Shown piece by piece: positions 16,840 through 25,991 of a stretch of DNA of 64,000 bases (positions within the stretch are counted from its first letter, which is position 1; each line of letters begins with the position of its first letter). This DNA is from Mycolicibacterium neoaurum VKM Ac-1815D (lineage in GTDB: Bacteria; Actinomycetota; Actinomycetes; Mycobacteriales; Mycobacteriaceae). The stretch covers positions 1,736,001 through 1,800,000 of the forward strand of contig NC_023036.2 of assembly GCF_000317305.3 (NCBI RefSeq). Reading direction: 5' to 3'. Below the pieces are notes generated by a model. It had not been told where the DNA came from. It saw only the letters and a program-made list of their open reading frames with translations, and did no database searches. The position numbers were made by a program, and so were the translations under genes.

Positions 16840-18078
16840 ATGACATCGCAGATCGACCACGGGGCCGTGGATGTTCCCGCGACCGAATGGCGTGACCGCA
16901 AGCGGTACCTGTGGCTGATGGGGTTGATTGCGCCGACGGCACTGTTCGTGATGCTGCCGCTGGTCTGGGCCTTCAACAACATCGGCTGGCATGGTGCGGC
17001 GCAGGTCCCGTTCTGGGTCGGCCCGCTGCTGGTCTACGGACTGTTGCCGATCCTGGACCGCTTCTTCGGCCCGGACGGGCAGAACCCGCCCGATGACGTC
17101 ATGGAACGCCTCGAGAACGACAAGTACTACCGGTACTGCACCTATGCCTACATTCCCTGCCAGTACGCCAGCGTCATCTTCGGGGCGTACCTGTTCACCT
17201 CGACGGACCTGAGCTGGCTCGGCTTCGACGGTGGCCTCGGCTGGCCGGCGAAGATCGGGCTCGCCCTCTCGGTGGGTGTGCTCGGCGGCGTCGGTATCAA
17301 CACCGCGCACGAGATGGGCCACAAGAAGGACTCGCTGGAGCGCTGGCTGTCCAAGATCACCCTGGCGCAGACCGGATATGGGCATTTCTACATCGAGCAC
17401 AACCGCGGTCACCACGTGCGCGTCGCGACCCCGGAGGATCCGGCCTCGGCGCGGTTCGGAGAGACCTTCTGGGAGTTCCTGCCGCGCAGCGTGTGGGGCA
17501 GCCTCAAGTCGTCCTGGGAGTTGGAGGCCAAACGGCTGGAGCGCGCCGGGAAGTCGACCTGGCATTGGTCGAACGATGTGCTCAACGCCTGGGCGATGTC
17601 GGTGGTGTTCTATGGCGCCCTGCTGGCGATCTTCGGTCTCGGGTTGATCCCGTACATCCTGATCTCGGCGATCTACGGCTTCGCCCTGCTGGAGACCGTC
17701 AACTACCTGGAGCACTACGGTCTGCTGCGGCAGAAGCTGGAGTCCGGCCGCTACGAACGGTGCGCCCCGTCGCACAGCTGGAACTCCGATCACATCGTGA
17801 CCAACCTGTTCCTCTATCACCTGCAGCGGCACAGCGATCACCACGCCAACCCCACCCGGCGCTACCAGACGCTGCGCAGCATGGACGGCGCGCCGAACCT
17901 GCCCAGCGGGTACGCCTCGATGATCGGGCTGACCTACTTCCCGCCGCTGTGGCGCAAGGTGATGGATCACCGGGTGCTGGCCCATTACGACGGTGACATC
18001 ACCCGGGCCAACATCCATCCGCGGATGCGGGACAAGGTGCTCGCCAAGTACGGGGCCGGCGACGAGCGGGGGGCCTGA
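16840..18078 (+). CDS. alkB: alkane 1-monooxygenase AlkB
   Basis: A 412-residue integral membrane non-haem di-iron hydroxylase that oxidises the terminal carbon of n-alkanes, using electrons from rubredoxin. Hydrophobic segments lie near residues 25-45, 55-70, 105-125, 135-155 and 250-280. The histidine boxes are HEMGHKKD (from residue 157), EHNRGHHVRV (His 187 onward) and LQRHSDHHA (His 331 onward), with NYLEHYGL in the last part. It is followed directly by two rubredoxins and a TetR gene, the standard mycobacterial alkB-rubA-rubB-alkX order. Confidence 0.97.
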   Translation: MTSQIDHGAVDVPATEWRDRKRYLWLMGLIAPTALFVMLPLVWAFNNIGWHGAAQVPFWVGPLLVYGLLPILDRFFGPDGQNPPDDVMERLENDKYYRYCTYAYIPCQYASVIFGAYLFTSTDLSWLGFDGGLGWPAKIGLALSVGVLGGVGINTAHEMGHKKDSLERWLSKITLAQTGYGHFYIEHNRGHHVRVATPEDPASARFGETFWEFLPRSVWGSLKSSWELEAKRLERAGKSTWHWSNDVLNAWAMSVVFYGALLAIFGLGLIPYILISAIYGFALLETVNYLEHYGLLRQKLESGRYERCAPSHSWNSDHIVTNLFLYHLQRHSDHHANPTRRYQTLRSMDGAPNLPSGYASMIGLTYFPPLWRKVMDHRVLAHYDGDITRANIHPRMRDKVLAKYGAGDERGA

Positions 18079-18080
18079 GC

Positions 18081-18242
18081 GTGGCCGCCTACCGTTGCCC
18101 CGGCTGTGATTTCGTCTACGACGAGTCCAAAGGCGCCCCGCGCGAAGGCTTTCCGGCAGGCACCAACTGGGACGCAGTACCCGACGACTGGACCTGCCCG
18201 GACTGTGCGGTCCGCGAGAAGCTCGATTTCGAAGCAATCTGA
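18081..18242 (+). CDS. rubA: rubredoxin (first of pair, AlkG1-type)
   Basis: A 53-residue iron-sulfur electron carrier starting 2 nt after the alkB stop at GTG. The two CxxC iron ligands are [12 protein letters not shown] and [11 protein letters not shown]. The first motif has Pro-Gly between cysteines and lacks the usual extended loop. In AlkB systems the two adjacent rubredoxins often differ; those unable to pass electrons to AlkB are called AlkG1. The CPGCD/CPDCA sequence fits that class, but the assignment is by recollection. Confidence 0.92.
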   Translation: MAAYRCPGCDFVYDESKGAPREGFPAGTNWDAVPDDWTCPDCAVREKLDFEAI

Positions 18243-18279
18243 GACCGACTGGGACCATCGACACGACGGAAGGAATGAC

Positions 18280-18459
18280 ATGGACTACAAACTGTTCGTC
18301 TGCGTGCAATGCGGATTCGAGTACGACGAGGCCAAGGGCTGGCCCGAGGACGGCATCGCGCCGGGCACCCGCTGGGAGGACATCCCCGAGGACTGGAGTT
18401 GCCCCGACTGCGGTGCGGCCAAGTCCGATTTCGACATGGTGGAGATCGCCCGGCCGTGA
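18280..18459 (+). CDS. rubB: rubredoxin (second of pair, AlkG2-type)
   Basis: A 59-residue rubredoxin expected to deliver electrons to AlkB. Iron ligands are in [12 protein letters not shown] and [13 protein letters not shown], and the core aromatics (Tyr, Trp) are conserved. The ATG start has GGAAGGA 5 nt upstream. Its TGA overlaps a GTG in the regulator's frame, but that regulator seems to have its own promoter and start further down. Confidence 0.94.
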   Translation: MDYKLFVCVQCGFEYDEAKGWPEDGIAPGTRWEDIPEDWSCPDCGAAKSDFDMVEIARP

Positions 18460-18487
18460 CGGTCGCAACGAATCGGCGCGAAAGTTA

Positions 18488-18493
18488 TAGGGT
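18488..18493 (+). promoter_or_regulatory. predicted -10 box of leaderless alkX mRNA
   Basis: TAGGGT ends 7 nt before ATG 18501. It supports that start over the GTG at 18456 and implies the regulator can be transcribed separately from alkB-rubAB. Confidence 0.4.
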
Positions 18494-18500
18494 CGCGGTC

Positions 18501-19133
18501 ATGAACGCACCGCGGTCCGGCGCCACCCGCGTGCCGTATGCGGAGGCATCGCGGGTGCTGCTGCGCGATTCGATCCTCGACGGCATGCGCGAGATGCTGC
18601 TGGTGCGCGACTGGTCCTCGATCACGCTCACCGATGTGGCGCGGGCCGCGGGCATCAGCAGACAGACCATCTACAACGAGTTCGGCTCACGGCAGGGCTT
18701 GGCGCAGGGGTACGCCCTGCGGCTGGCCGACCGCCTGGTCAACGCCGTCGACGCGGCCATCGCGAACAACATCGGGCAGGTGTACGAGGCGTTCCTGGAG
18801 GGCTTCCGGGCCTTCTTCGTCGAGTCCGCGTCCGATCCGCTGGTCATCTCCTTGCTCAATGGCGAGGCCAAACCCGACCTGCTGCAGATCATCACGACCG
18901 ACAGCGGGCCCATCATCAGCCGCTGCTCGCAGCGGCTGACCTCCACCTTCCAGAACAGCTGGATCAAGGCCACCGACGAGGATGCCGGGGTGCTCGCCCG
19001 CGCGATCGTCAGGCTGGCGATGAGCTACGTGTCGATGCCGCCGGAGGCCGATCATGATGTCGCTCGCGATCTGGCCCGCCTGATGTCCCCGTTCGCCGAG
19101 CGCTACGGCGTCATCGACCCGGGACCGCAGTGA
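18501..19133 (+). CDS. alkX: TetR-family regulator of the alk operon
   Basis: A 210-residue repressor-type protein. The N-terminal helix-turn-helix is ITLTDVARAAGISRQTIYNEF (about residues 44-64). The rest is an all-helical ligand-binding domain, probably for an alkane, fatty alcohol or acyl ligand. Position at the end of alkB-rubA-rubB matches AlkX (Rv3249c), known to control this operon. The likely target is the inverted repeat over the alkB -35. The 3' end overlaps the convergent MFS gene by 23 nt. Confidence 0.9.
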   Translation: MNAPRSGATRVPYAEASRVLLRDSILDGMREMLLVRDWSSITLTDVARAAGISRQTIYNEFGSRQGLAQGYALRLADRLVNAVDAAIANNIGQVYEAFLEGFRAFFVESASDPLVISLLNGEAKPDLLQIITTDSGPIISRCSQRLTSTFQNSWIKATDEDAGVLARAIVRLAMSYVSMPPEADHDVARDLARLMSPFAERYGVIDPGPQ

Positions 19134-20403
19134 CACCGTCGAGGCTCTCGCGGTCCGGCCGCACGATGAGTCTGCGGTAACGCAGGAACAGCGCGATCGC
19201 GGTCACCGCGATCAACCCGCTCAACAGGTGTGAGGCGTGGTAGCCGCGCGCGGACACCACGGCGCCGGCGATCACATTGCTCAGCGATGCCCCCACACCC
19301 TGGACCGTCATCACCGCGGCGAAACCGACGTTGAAACGCCCGGTGCCCGCCAACAGTCGCTCCACGGCGACCGGGGTGACGATGCCGACCAGGCCGGCGC
19401 CGACCCCGTCGAGCATCTGCACCGGGAAGATCGTCCAGAAACCGGGAACGGTGCCGGCGATCAGTCCGCGGACCGGCAGCGCGCACAGGCCGATGAGCAG
19501 CACCGTGGACAACCCGAAACGCCGGATCGCCGCCGGTGCCGCGACCGCGGCGGCGATCATCGACACCTGGGCAACCCCGGTGATGATGGCCGTGGTGCGA
19601 AACGGGGTGTCCAGTTCGATGGCGAAGTCCTGGGCGATCAACCGGCTCATCGGCGCATTGCCGAAGTGGAACATCAACAGCACCAGCGCCAGCACCACCA
19701 GCCCGGGTGTCGCGACAAGAGTTCGCAGGCCCGACGGACGTTCCCCGGCGGTATCGCCATCGCCATCGCCATCGCCATCGCCATCGCCATCGGCGAGGCC
19801 GCGCGCGGTGTCATGGTCGATATCGGACGCCGACACGCAGAACGCGGCCAACACAGCTCCGGCGGCGGTCACCAGCATCAGCCCGATGATCGCCCGATCC
19901 CCGTAGAGCGAGACCAGGACGAAGACCGCGGTCAACGACGCCACGTTGCCGACGTGGTTCCAGAATTCGTTGCGGGCGACCTGGCTGCCGAAGACCCGTT
20001 CGCCGACCAACCCCAAGGTCAGGCCCATCATCGCCGGACCGATGACGGCGCCGACGACCGCCGTGCCGACCTGGCCCACCCACACGATCGGTCCGGTCGG
20101 GGCGATCAGGGTCAGCAACGCGACCGCCGTCACCACGATCACCGGACCGGCGACCAGCGCGCGTTTGCGCCGGGATCCGTCGACCAGCGCCCCGAACAGC
20201 GGTGTGACCACCAGCCCGATCAATCCGCCCGTGGTGGCGATCGCGCCGAGCGCCACCGACGACCAGCCGCGGGTGGCGAGAAAGGCGTCGAGGAACGGGC
20301 CGAGGCCGTCGCGGGCGTCGGCGAGGAAGAAGTTCAGCACGGCCAGCGATATCAGCGACCGGCGTACGGTGCCGTCGTCGTGGGAGGCCGGGTGAGCACG
20401 CAT
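19111..20403 (-). CDS. major facilitator superfamily transporter
   Basis: A 430-residue polytopic membrane protein with about 12 hydrophobic helices and the usual long central loop after helix 6. That loop carries an unusual Asp-Gly repeat (GDGDGDGDGDGD, about residues 205-216). Basic MFS loops (DGSRRKRALVAG, VRRSLISLAVLNFFLAD) are visible. The substrate is unknown; an exporter is likely from the overall pattern. The ATG start has GGGAGG 6 nt upstream. It converges on alkX with overlapping ends, so the two may interfere in transcription. Confidence 0.85.
   Translation of the reverse strand: MRAHPASHDDGTVRRSLISLAVLNFFLADARDGLGPFLDAFLATRGWSSVALGAIATTGGLIGLVVTPLFGALVDGSRRKRALVAGPVIVVTAVALLTLIAPTGPIVWVGQVGTAVVGAVIGPAMMGLTLGLVGERVFGSQVARNEFWNHVGNVASLTAVFVLVSLYGDRAIIGLMLVTAAGAVLAAFCVSASDIDHDTARGLADGDGDGDGDGDGDTAGERPSGLRTLVATPGLVVLALVLLMFHFGNAPMSRLIAQDFAIELDTPFRTTAIITGVAQVSMIAAAVAAPAAIRRFGLSTVLLIGLCALPVRGLIAGTVPGFWTIFPVQMLDGVGAGLVGIVTPVAVERLLAGTGRFNVGFAAVMTVQGVGASLSNVIAGAVVSARGYHASHLLSGLIAVTAIALFLRYRRLIVRPDRESLDGVTAVPGR
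19754..19789 (-). repeat. six perfect hexanucleotide repeats inside the MFS gene
   Basis: TCGCCA is repeated six times without a mismatch on the plus strand, encoding alternating Gly-Asp in the cytoplasmic loop of the transporter. Copy-number change would add or remove two residues without breaking the frame. Confidence 0.95.
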
Positions 20404-20528
20404 GGTCGACCTCCCGCTCTGTGCTGAACGCGAGCCGCTTGGTACCCCGGCGCGGATGCGCCGAAACCGCGTCGGAGACCGTCGGCATATCCGCCGACGG
20501 GGGACGGGGTTGGCCAGCGGCGTTTTCG

Positions 20529-20556
20529 GCTACGGTGTAAGGCGATACCCCGTAGC
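20529..20556. promoter_or_regulatory. imperfect palindrome upstream of sahH
   Basis: GCTACGGTGTA (20529-20539) pairs with TACCCCGTAGC (20546-20556) at 10 of 11 positions around a 6-nt centre, 136 nt before the sahH ATG. It may be an operator or an RNA hairpin. The rest of the 288-nt gap 20404-20691 shows no gene. Confidence 0.45.
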
Positions 20557-20691
20557 TGGCAGAGCGCCATCGATGATGCGTTGGCCCTGTCCCGCGAGCC
20601 CGCAGGCTACGGGTTTCGGCATGGCCCGCGCCGTATCGTGCAGGCCTGCCTCCAGTGATGACGAACGACACAAAAGGGGCTCTGACCACTT

Positions 20692-22152
<1,461 letters not shown>

Positions 22153-22178
22153 TCGCTCGACCCAACTGAGTAGCAGTA

Positions 22179-22213
22179 GACGCCGCGACGGCCGCATGTG
22201 CCGTCGCGGCGTC
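22179..22213. terminator. strong hairpin terminator after sahH
   Basis: A 14-bp perfect stem, GACGCCGCGACGGC (22179-22192) with 22200-22213, around a 7-nt loop, 26 nt after the sahH stop. No T-tract follows. Confidence 0.8.
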
Positions 22214-22318
22214 CTGCTGTCCGGGGTGATCCGCGGCCGTCGCGCGCGCCGGTCGGCGTTACACCTTGGCCGTCGGACGAAACGTAACGAATCCGTGTTC
22301 AATCGGCGACCTCTTTGT

Positions 22319-22324
22319 TACTGT
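22319..22324 (+). promoter_or_regulatory. predicted -10 box of leaderless lipase mRNA
   Basis: TACTGT lies exactly at -12 to -7 of GTG 22331 and there is no Shine-Dalgarno. It selects this start over the longer open frame that runs back into the sahH terminator. Confidence 0.5.
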
Positions 22325-22330
22325 CCGGTA

Positions 22331-23638
22331 GTGATTCGGGCCGGGGCGCTGTTCGTCGTGATGTCTTTCGGATTTGTCATCGGTTGTCTGACAAGCGGAT
22401 TGGCTCATGCCGACGACTGGTATCCGTATTACAACGAAGACGAATACACCGCCTTCTACACGCCACCGAATCCGTTGCCGGATGTGCCGCCGGGTGCGCT
22501 CGTGCGCACCGAACCGTCCCGGCTGGTGCTCGAGCCGTCAGGCCAGCTCGGCCACATCATGGCCAATGGCACCCGCATCATGTACCGCAGCACCGACGGG
22601 CGCGGCAACCCGGATGTGGTGACCGGTACCTATTTCGAGCCGTGGGCGCCGTGGCCCGGCCGGGGTCCGCGGCCGCTGATCGTCTACGGCCCCGGCACCC
22701 AGGGCCAGGGGGACCAGTGCGCACCGTCGCGCGGGTTCAACCAGGGCATTCACTGGTCGCCGTATCTGGACTTGACCTTCAACTACGAGGAGATGTTCGT
22801 GGCGACCATGGTCGCGCGTGGCTTCGCCATCGTGATGACCGATTACGAGGGCCTCGGCACCATCGGGGTCACCCACACCTACGTCAACCGGCTGTCCCAG
22901 GGACAGGCGATGCTCGACGCGGCGCGCGCGGCGCAGGCACTGCCCGACACCTCGCTGCCCCCTGACGGTCCCGTGGCGTTCTGGGGTTACTCCCAGGGTG
23001 GCGGCGCGGCGGCCTCGGCTGCCGAACTCGCCTCGGCCTACGCCCCCGAACTCGACATCGTGGGCACCTATGCCGGAGCGCCACCGGCCGACCTGGCCGC
23101 GCTGATCCCGTTCGCCGATGGCAGCGCGCTGGTGGGGGTGATCGGCTACGCGCTCAACAGCGTGTTCCAGACCTACCCGGAGGTGGCGGGCAAGATTCGC
23201 GGACTGCTCACCCCGCGCGGGATGGACTTCGTGGACAAGACCAGAGACCAGTGCGTCCCCGAGACGCTGACCAAGTTCATGTTCCGGCATCTGCAGCCCT
23301 ACTTCAACGGCCCGATCGACGTCCTGCTGACCGACCCCCAGTTCCGCGGGCTGCTCGACCTGCAGAAGCTGGGCACGCTGAAACCCGATGCGCCCGTGAT
23401 GATCAACCACAACCGGTTCGATCCGCTGGTGCCGTATGCGCCATCGGTCCAACTCGGCAAGGACTGGTGTGCCAAGGGGGCCGATGTCGAGTTCCGCACC
23501 AACGAGCAACCGCCTTTCCTCAACAAGGCCGTCGTCAACCACGCGCTGCCGATGCTCGTCGACGGTGAGCCCGCGATGCAGTGGATTGCCGACCGCTTCA
23601 ACGGGGTGCCGACCAGACCCAACTGTGGCCAGTTCTAA
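22331..23638 (+). CDS. secreted lipase (LIP/secretory lipase family)
   Basis: A 435-residue alpha/beta-hydrolase expected to act outside the cytoplasmic membrane. The signal peptide (about 1-26) reads AGALFVVMSFGFVIGC then ends after SGLAHA. The nucleophile elbow is FWGYSQGGGAA (Ser near residue 220). The acid is likely the Asp in NHNRFDPLVP and the histidine that in VVNHALPML. The segment GPGTQGQGDQCAPS is typical of the fungal/actinobacterial secretory lipase family (PF03583). I do not recall it between sahH and tmk in M. tuberculosis, so this is a lineage-specific insertion. Substrates may be triacylglycerols or wall esters. Confidence 0.85.
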   Translation: MIRAGALFVVMSFGFVIGCLTSGLAHADDWYPYYNEDEYTAFYTPPNPLPDVPPGALVRTEPSRLVLEPSGQLGHIMANGTRIMYRSTDGRGNPDVVTGTYFEPWAPWPGRGPRPLIVYGPGTQGQGDQCAPSRGFNQGIHWSPYLDLTFNYEEMFVATMVARGFAIVMTDYEGLGTIGVTHTYVNRLSQGQAMLDAARAAQALPDTSLPPDGPVAFWGYSQGGGAAASAAELASAYAPELDIVGTYAGAPPADLAALIPFADGSALVGVIGYALNSVFQTYPEVAGKIRGLLTPRGMDFVDKTRDQCVPETLTKFMFRHLQPYFNGPIDVLLTDPQFRGLLDLQKLGTLKPDAPVMINHNRFDPLVPYAPSVQLGKDWCAKGADVEFRTNEQPPFLNKAVVNHALPMLVDGEPAMQWIADRFNGVPTRPNCGQF

Positions 23639-23679
23639 GGTCGTGCGGACACCGGAATCGGCGACACCGTGGGGGATCA

Positions 23680-24498
23680 GTGGCTGACGATATCGCCACC
23701 AGGGGGACACAGGCGTTGACGCTCTACGGTCAGGGCCGGGTGCAGGAGGCGCTGACGCTGGCGTGGCAGACCGCCGCCGCTTACCCCGATTCGCCGCTGG
23801 CCCAATACGCCTATGCCAGCCTGCTGCGGGAGGCCGGTCGGCACGCCGAAGCGTTGGCCGTCGTCGACCAGGCGCTGCGGCTGTCCCCGGCCTCGGCGGA
23901 TGCCTGGGTGCTGCGTGGTGACCTACAACAGAAGGTGACCGGATTGGCCGCCGCCGAACCGGACTACCTCCAGGCGCTACGGATCGATCCCGGGCATGGG
24001 CTGGCCATCCACAATCTGGCGGTCAGCCGGTTGCGGTGGGGCACCAACACCGCCGCGTTGCGTGGTCTGCTGCAGGCCATGCGGTGTGATCCCGGACTGG
24101 CGCAGACGGCGCTGGGCAACATCGCGCTGGCCATCACCCGCGTGCTGCGGATGGCGACGGCGTCCACGGTCCTGCTGGCCGCGGCGATGGTCGCCATCTT
24201 CACGCTGCACGACCAAGGTCAATCGACGGTTCTGGCAAGGGTTTTCACCGCAATCCTGGCCGCGGCGCCGATTGCGGCGGTGTGCTGGACACTTCGGATG
24301 GTCCCGTCGGCGGTCTTGCGGGCGGCGGCGGCCCGCCACGTCATCGTGGCGTTGCGGTTGATCTTCCTCACCCTGGCGGGCGCCTGCGGGCTGGTGGTCG
24401 CGGTGCTCGGCGCGACCTGGCTCACCACCGTCGTGCCCGCATTGCTGTTGTTCGCGATGGTGGGGCTGACGATCCTCGGATGGGTGTTCGGCGGGTAG
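23680..24498 (+). CDS. TPR-domain membrane protein
   Basis: A 272-residue protein of unknown function. The N-terminal half (about 10-130) has three to four tetratricopeptide-like repeats (AQYAYASLLREAGRHAEALA, ADAWVLRGDLQ, GLAIHNLAVSRL). The C-terminal half has four predicted transmembrane helices (from about residues 155, 185, 225 and 245). The GTG start is preceded by GGGGGA. It sits between the secreted lipase and tmk. The TPR face probably binds a protein partner in the cytoplasm; no partner is evident. Confidence 0.75.
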   Translation: MADDIATRGTQALTLYGQGRVQEALTLAWQTAAAYPDSPLAQYAYASLLREAGRHAEALAVVDQALRLSPASADAWVLRGDLQQKVTGLAAAEPDYLQALRIDPGHGLAIHNLAVSRLRWGTNTAALRGLLQAMRCDPGLAQTALGNIALAITRVLRMATASTVLLAAAMVAIFTLHDQGQSTVLARVFTAILAAAPIAAVCWTLRMVPSAVLRAAAARHVIVALRLIFLTLAGACGLVVAVLGATWLTTVVPALLLFAMVGLTILGWVFGG

Positions 24499-24507
24499 CG
24501 CGTCGGC

Positions 24508-24513
24508 TACGCT
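24508..24513 (+). promoter_or_regulatory. predicted -10 box of leaderless tmk mRNA
   Basis: TACGCT lies exactly at -12 to -7 of GTG 24520, with no Shine-Dalgarno between. Confidence 0.5.
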
Positions 24514-24519
24514 CGCCGC

Positions 24520-25152
24520 GTGCTCATCGTGATCGAGGGCCTCGACGGGGCAGGCAAGCGGACGTTGACCGAGGGTCTGCGCGCGGCGTTCGAGGCCGAA
24601 GGCAAGTCCGTGACCACCCTGGCGTTCCCGCGCTACGGCGTGTCGATCCATGCCGATCTGGCCGCCGAGGCACTGCACGGCGGACATGGTGATCTCGCCG
24701 AATCGGTTTATGCGATGGCGATGTTGTTCGCGCTGGACCGCTCGGGGGCGGCCGCCGACATCCAGGGACTGCTCGCCGAACGCGATGTGCTGATCCTTGA
24801 CCGCTATGTCGCCTCCAACGCCGCCTACAGTGCCGCCCGGCTCCATCAGGGTGGCGACGGTGACGTGGTCGAGTGGGTCGGCGACCTGGAATACGGGCGC
24901 TTCGCCCTGCCCGCCCCGGATTATCAAGTGCTGCTCGATGTTCCGGTAGAGCTGGCCGCCGAGCGTGCCGTCAGCCGGGCGGCGAAGGAGACCGACCGTG
25001 CGCGTGACGCCTACGAGCGCGACGGCGGTCTGCAACGGCGCACCGGCGCGGTGTACGCCCAGTTGGCCGCCGCGGACTGGGGCGGGCGGTGGGTGGTCGT
25101 GGGACCCGACGTCGACGCGGCGGCACTGGCGGCGGGCATGTCGACGGCCTGA
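24520..25152 (+). CDS. tmk: thymidylate kinase
   Basis: A 210-residue cytosolic kinase that phosphorylates dTMP to dTDP for DNA synthesis. The P-loop is IEGLDGAGKRTLTEGL. The nucleotide-binding DR(Y) motif is LILDRYVASNAAYSAAR, and the lid region reads SRAAKETDRARDAYERDGG. The P-loop ends Lys-Arg-Thr, as in M. tuberculosis Tmk. The GTG start is used without a Shine-Dalgarno. It precedes mtrA by 57 nt, a conserved order. Confidence 0.96.
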   Translation: MLIVIEGLDGAGKRTLTEGLRAAFEAEGKSVTTLAFPRYGVSIHADLAAEALHGGHGDLAESVYAMAMLFALDRSGAAADIQGLLAERDVLILDRYVASNAAYSAARLHQGGDGDVVEWVGDLEYGRFALPAPDYQVLLDVPVELAAERAVSRAAKETDRARDAYERDGGLQRRTGAVYAQLAAADWGGRWVVVGPDVDAAALAAGMSTA

Positions 25153-25209
25153 GGTTCACCGCGCAGCACCCCGCGTGGCACCCCGGTTTTGTCGCCTTGT
25201 GGTGACACC

Positions 25210-25896
25210 ATGGTCACCATGAGGCAACGGATCCTGGTCGTCGACGACGACCCGTCACTGGCCGAGATGCTCACCATCGTCCTGCGCAACGAGGGTTTCG
25301 ACACGGCCGTCATCGGCGACGGCAGCCAGGCGCTCACCGCTGTGCGCGAGCTGCGTCCCGATCTGGTTCTGCTGGATCTGATGCTGCCCGGCATGAACGG
25401 TATCGACGTCTGCCGGGTGCTGCGCTCGGACTCGGGCGTGCCGATCGTGATGCTGACGGCCAAGACCGACACCGTGGACGTGGTGCTGGGTCTGGAGTCC
25501 GGCGCCGATGACTACGTCATGAAGCCGTTCAAGCCCAAGGAGCTGGTGGCCCGCGTGCGGGCGCGCCTGCGCCGCAACGACGATGAGCCCGCCGAGATGC
25601 TGTCGATCGCCGATATCGACATCGACGTGCCGGCCCACAAGGTCACCCGCAACGGTGAGCAGATCTCGCTGACGCCGCTGGAGTTCGACCTGTTGGTGGC
25701 GCTGGCCCGCAAACCGCGCCAGGTGTTCACCCGTGATGTGCTGCTCGAACAGGTCTGGGGCTACCGGCATCCCGCCGACACCAGACTCGTCAACGTGCAT
25801 GTGCAGCGGCTGCGGGCCAAGGTCGAGACCGACCCGGAAAATCCGCAGGTGGTGCTGACCGTTCGAGGGGTGGGATACAAGGCCGGCCCGCCGTGA
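25210..25896 (+). CDS. mtrA: response regulator MtrA
   Basis: A 228-residue OmpR/PhoB-type regulator that controls cell-wall hydrolases, division and dnaA-linked functions. The receiver domain (1-120) has the acidic pocket VVDDDPSLAEM, phospho-acceptor Asp in VLLDLMLPGMNG, and conserved Lys in DDYVMKPFKPKEL. The winged helix (about 135-228) ends VWGYRHPADTRLVNVHVQRL. Nearly every residue matches my memory of M. tuberculosis MtrA, including total length with this ATG. Its TGA overlaps a GTG that begins a repeat-encoded mini-ORF. Confidence 0.98.
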   Translation: MVTMRQRILVVDDDPSLAEMLTIVLRNEGFDTAVIGDGSQALTAVRELRPDLVLLDLMLPGMNGIDVCRVLRSDSGVPIVMLTAKTDTVDVVLGLESGADDYVMKPFKPKELVARVRARLRRNDDEPAEMLSIADIDIDVPAHKVTRNGEQISLTPLEFDLLVALARKPRQVFTRDVLLEQVWGYRHPADTRLVNVHVQRLRAKVETDPENPQVVLTVRGVGYKAGPP

Positions 25897-25964
25897 TCAT
25901 TGACGGCACCGCCGTCGTGATCATTGACGGCACCGCCGTCGTGATCATTGACGGCACCGCCGCC
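25893..25964 (+). repeat. three direct 24-bp repeats joining mtrA and mtrB
   Basis: Units at 25893-25916, 25917-25940 and 25941-25964 are identical except one C-for-T in the third. Each starts GTGATCATTGACGGC and ends CACCGCCGTC or CACCGCCGCC. The first contains the mtrA stop codon. Confidence 0.97.
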
Positions 25965-25991
25965 GTGATGACCGAACGGCAGTATTCGTGA
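25893..25991 (+). CDS. putative 32-residue coupling ORF between mtrA and mtrB
   Basis: GTG at 25893 overlaps the mtrA TGA (GTGA). The frame reads the 24-bp repeats as three copies of (M/V)IIDGTA(V/A), then VMTERQYS, and stops at TGA 25989-25991, which overlaps the mtrB GTG at 25988 (again GTGA). The mtrA, mini-ORF and mtrB frames are all different. mtrB has no good Shine-Dalgarno of its own. A ribosome leaving mtrA could thus be handed through this ORF to mtrB. No protein family is recognised; it may matter only as a translated linker. Confidence 0.4.
   Translation: MIIDGTAVVIIDGTAVVIIDGTAAVMTERQYS

Noticed and set aside
18456..18500. GTG 18456 as start of the TetR gene
   Set aside because: It overlaps the rubB stop attractively, but ATG 18501 has TAGGGT at the leaderless distance and begins nearer the usual TetR N-terminus. 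The longer form remains possible.
20557..20691. SAH or SAM riboswitch in the sahH leader
   Set aside because: I could not find the conserved core segments of the known SAH or SAM-IV aptamers. A covariance-model search would be decisive.
25893..25964. CRISPR-like array
   Set aside because: The three 24-bp units are directly adjacent with no spacers, and no cas genes are present; they are plain tandem repeats.
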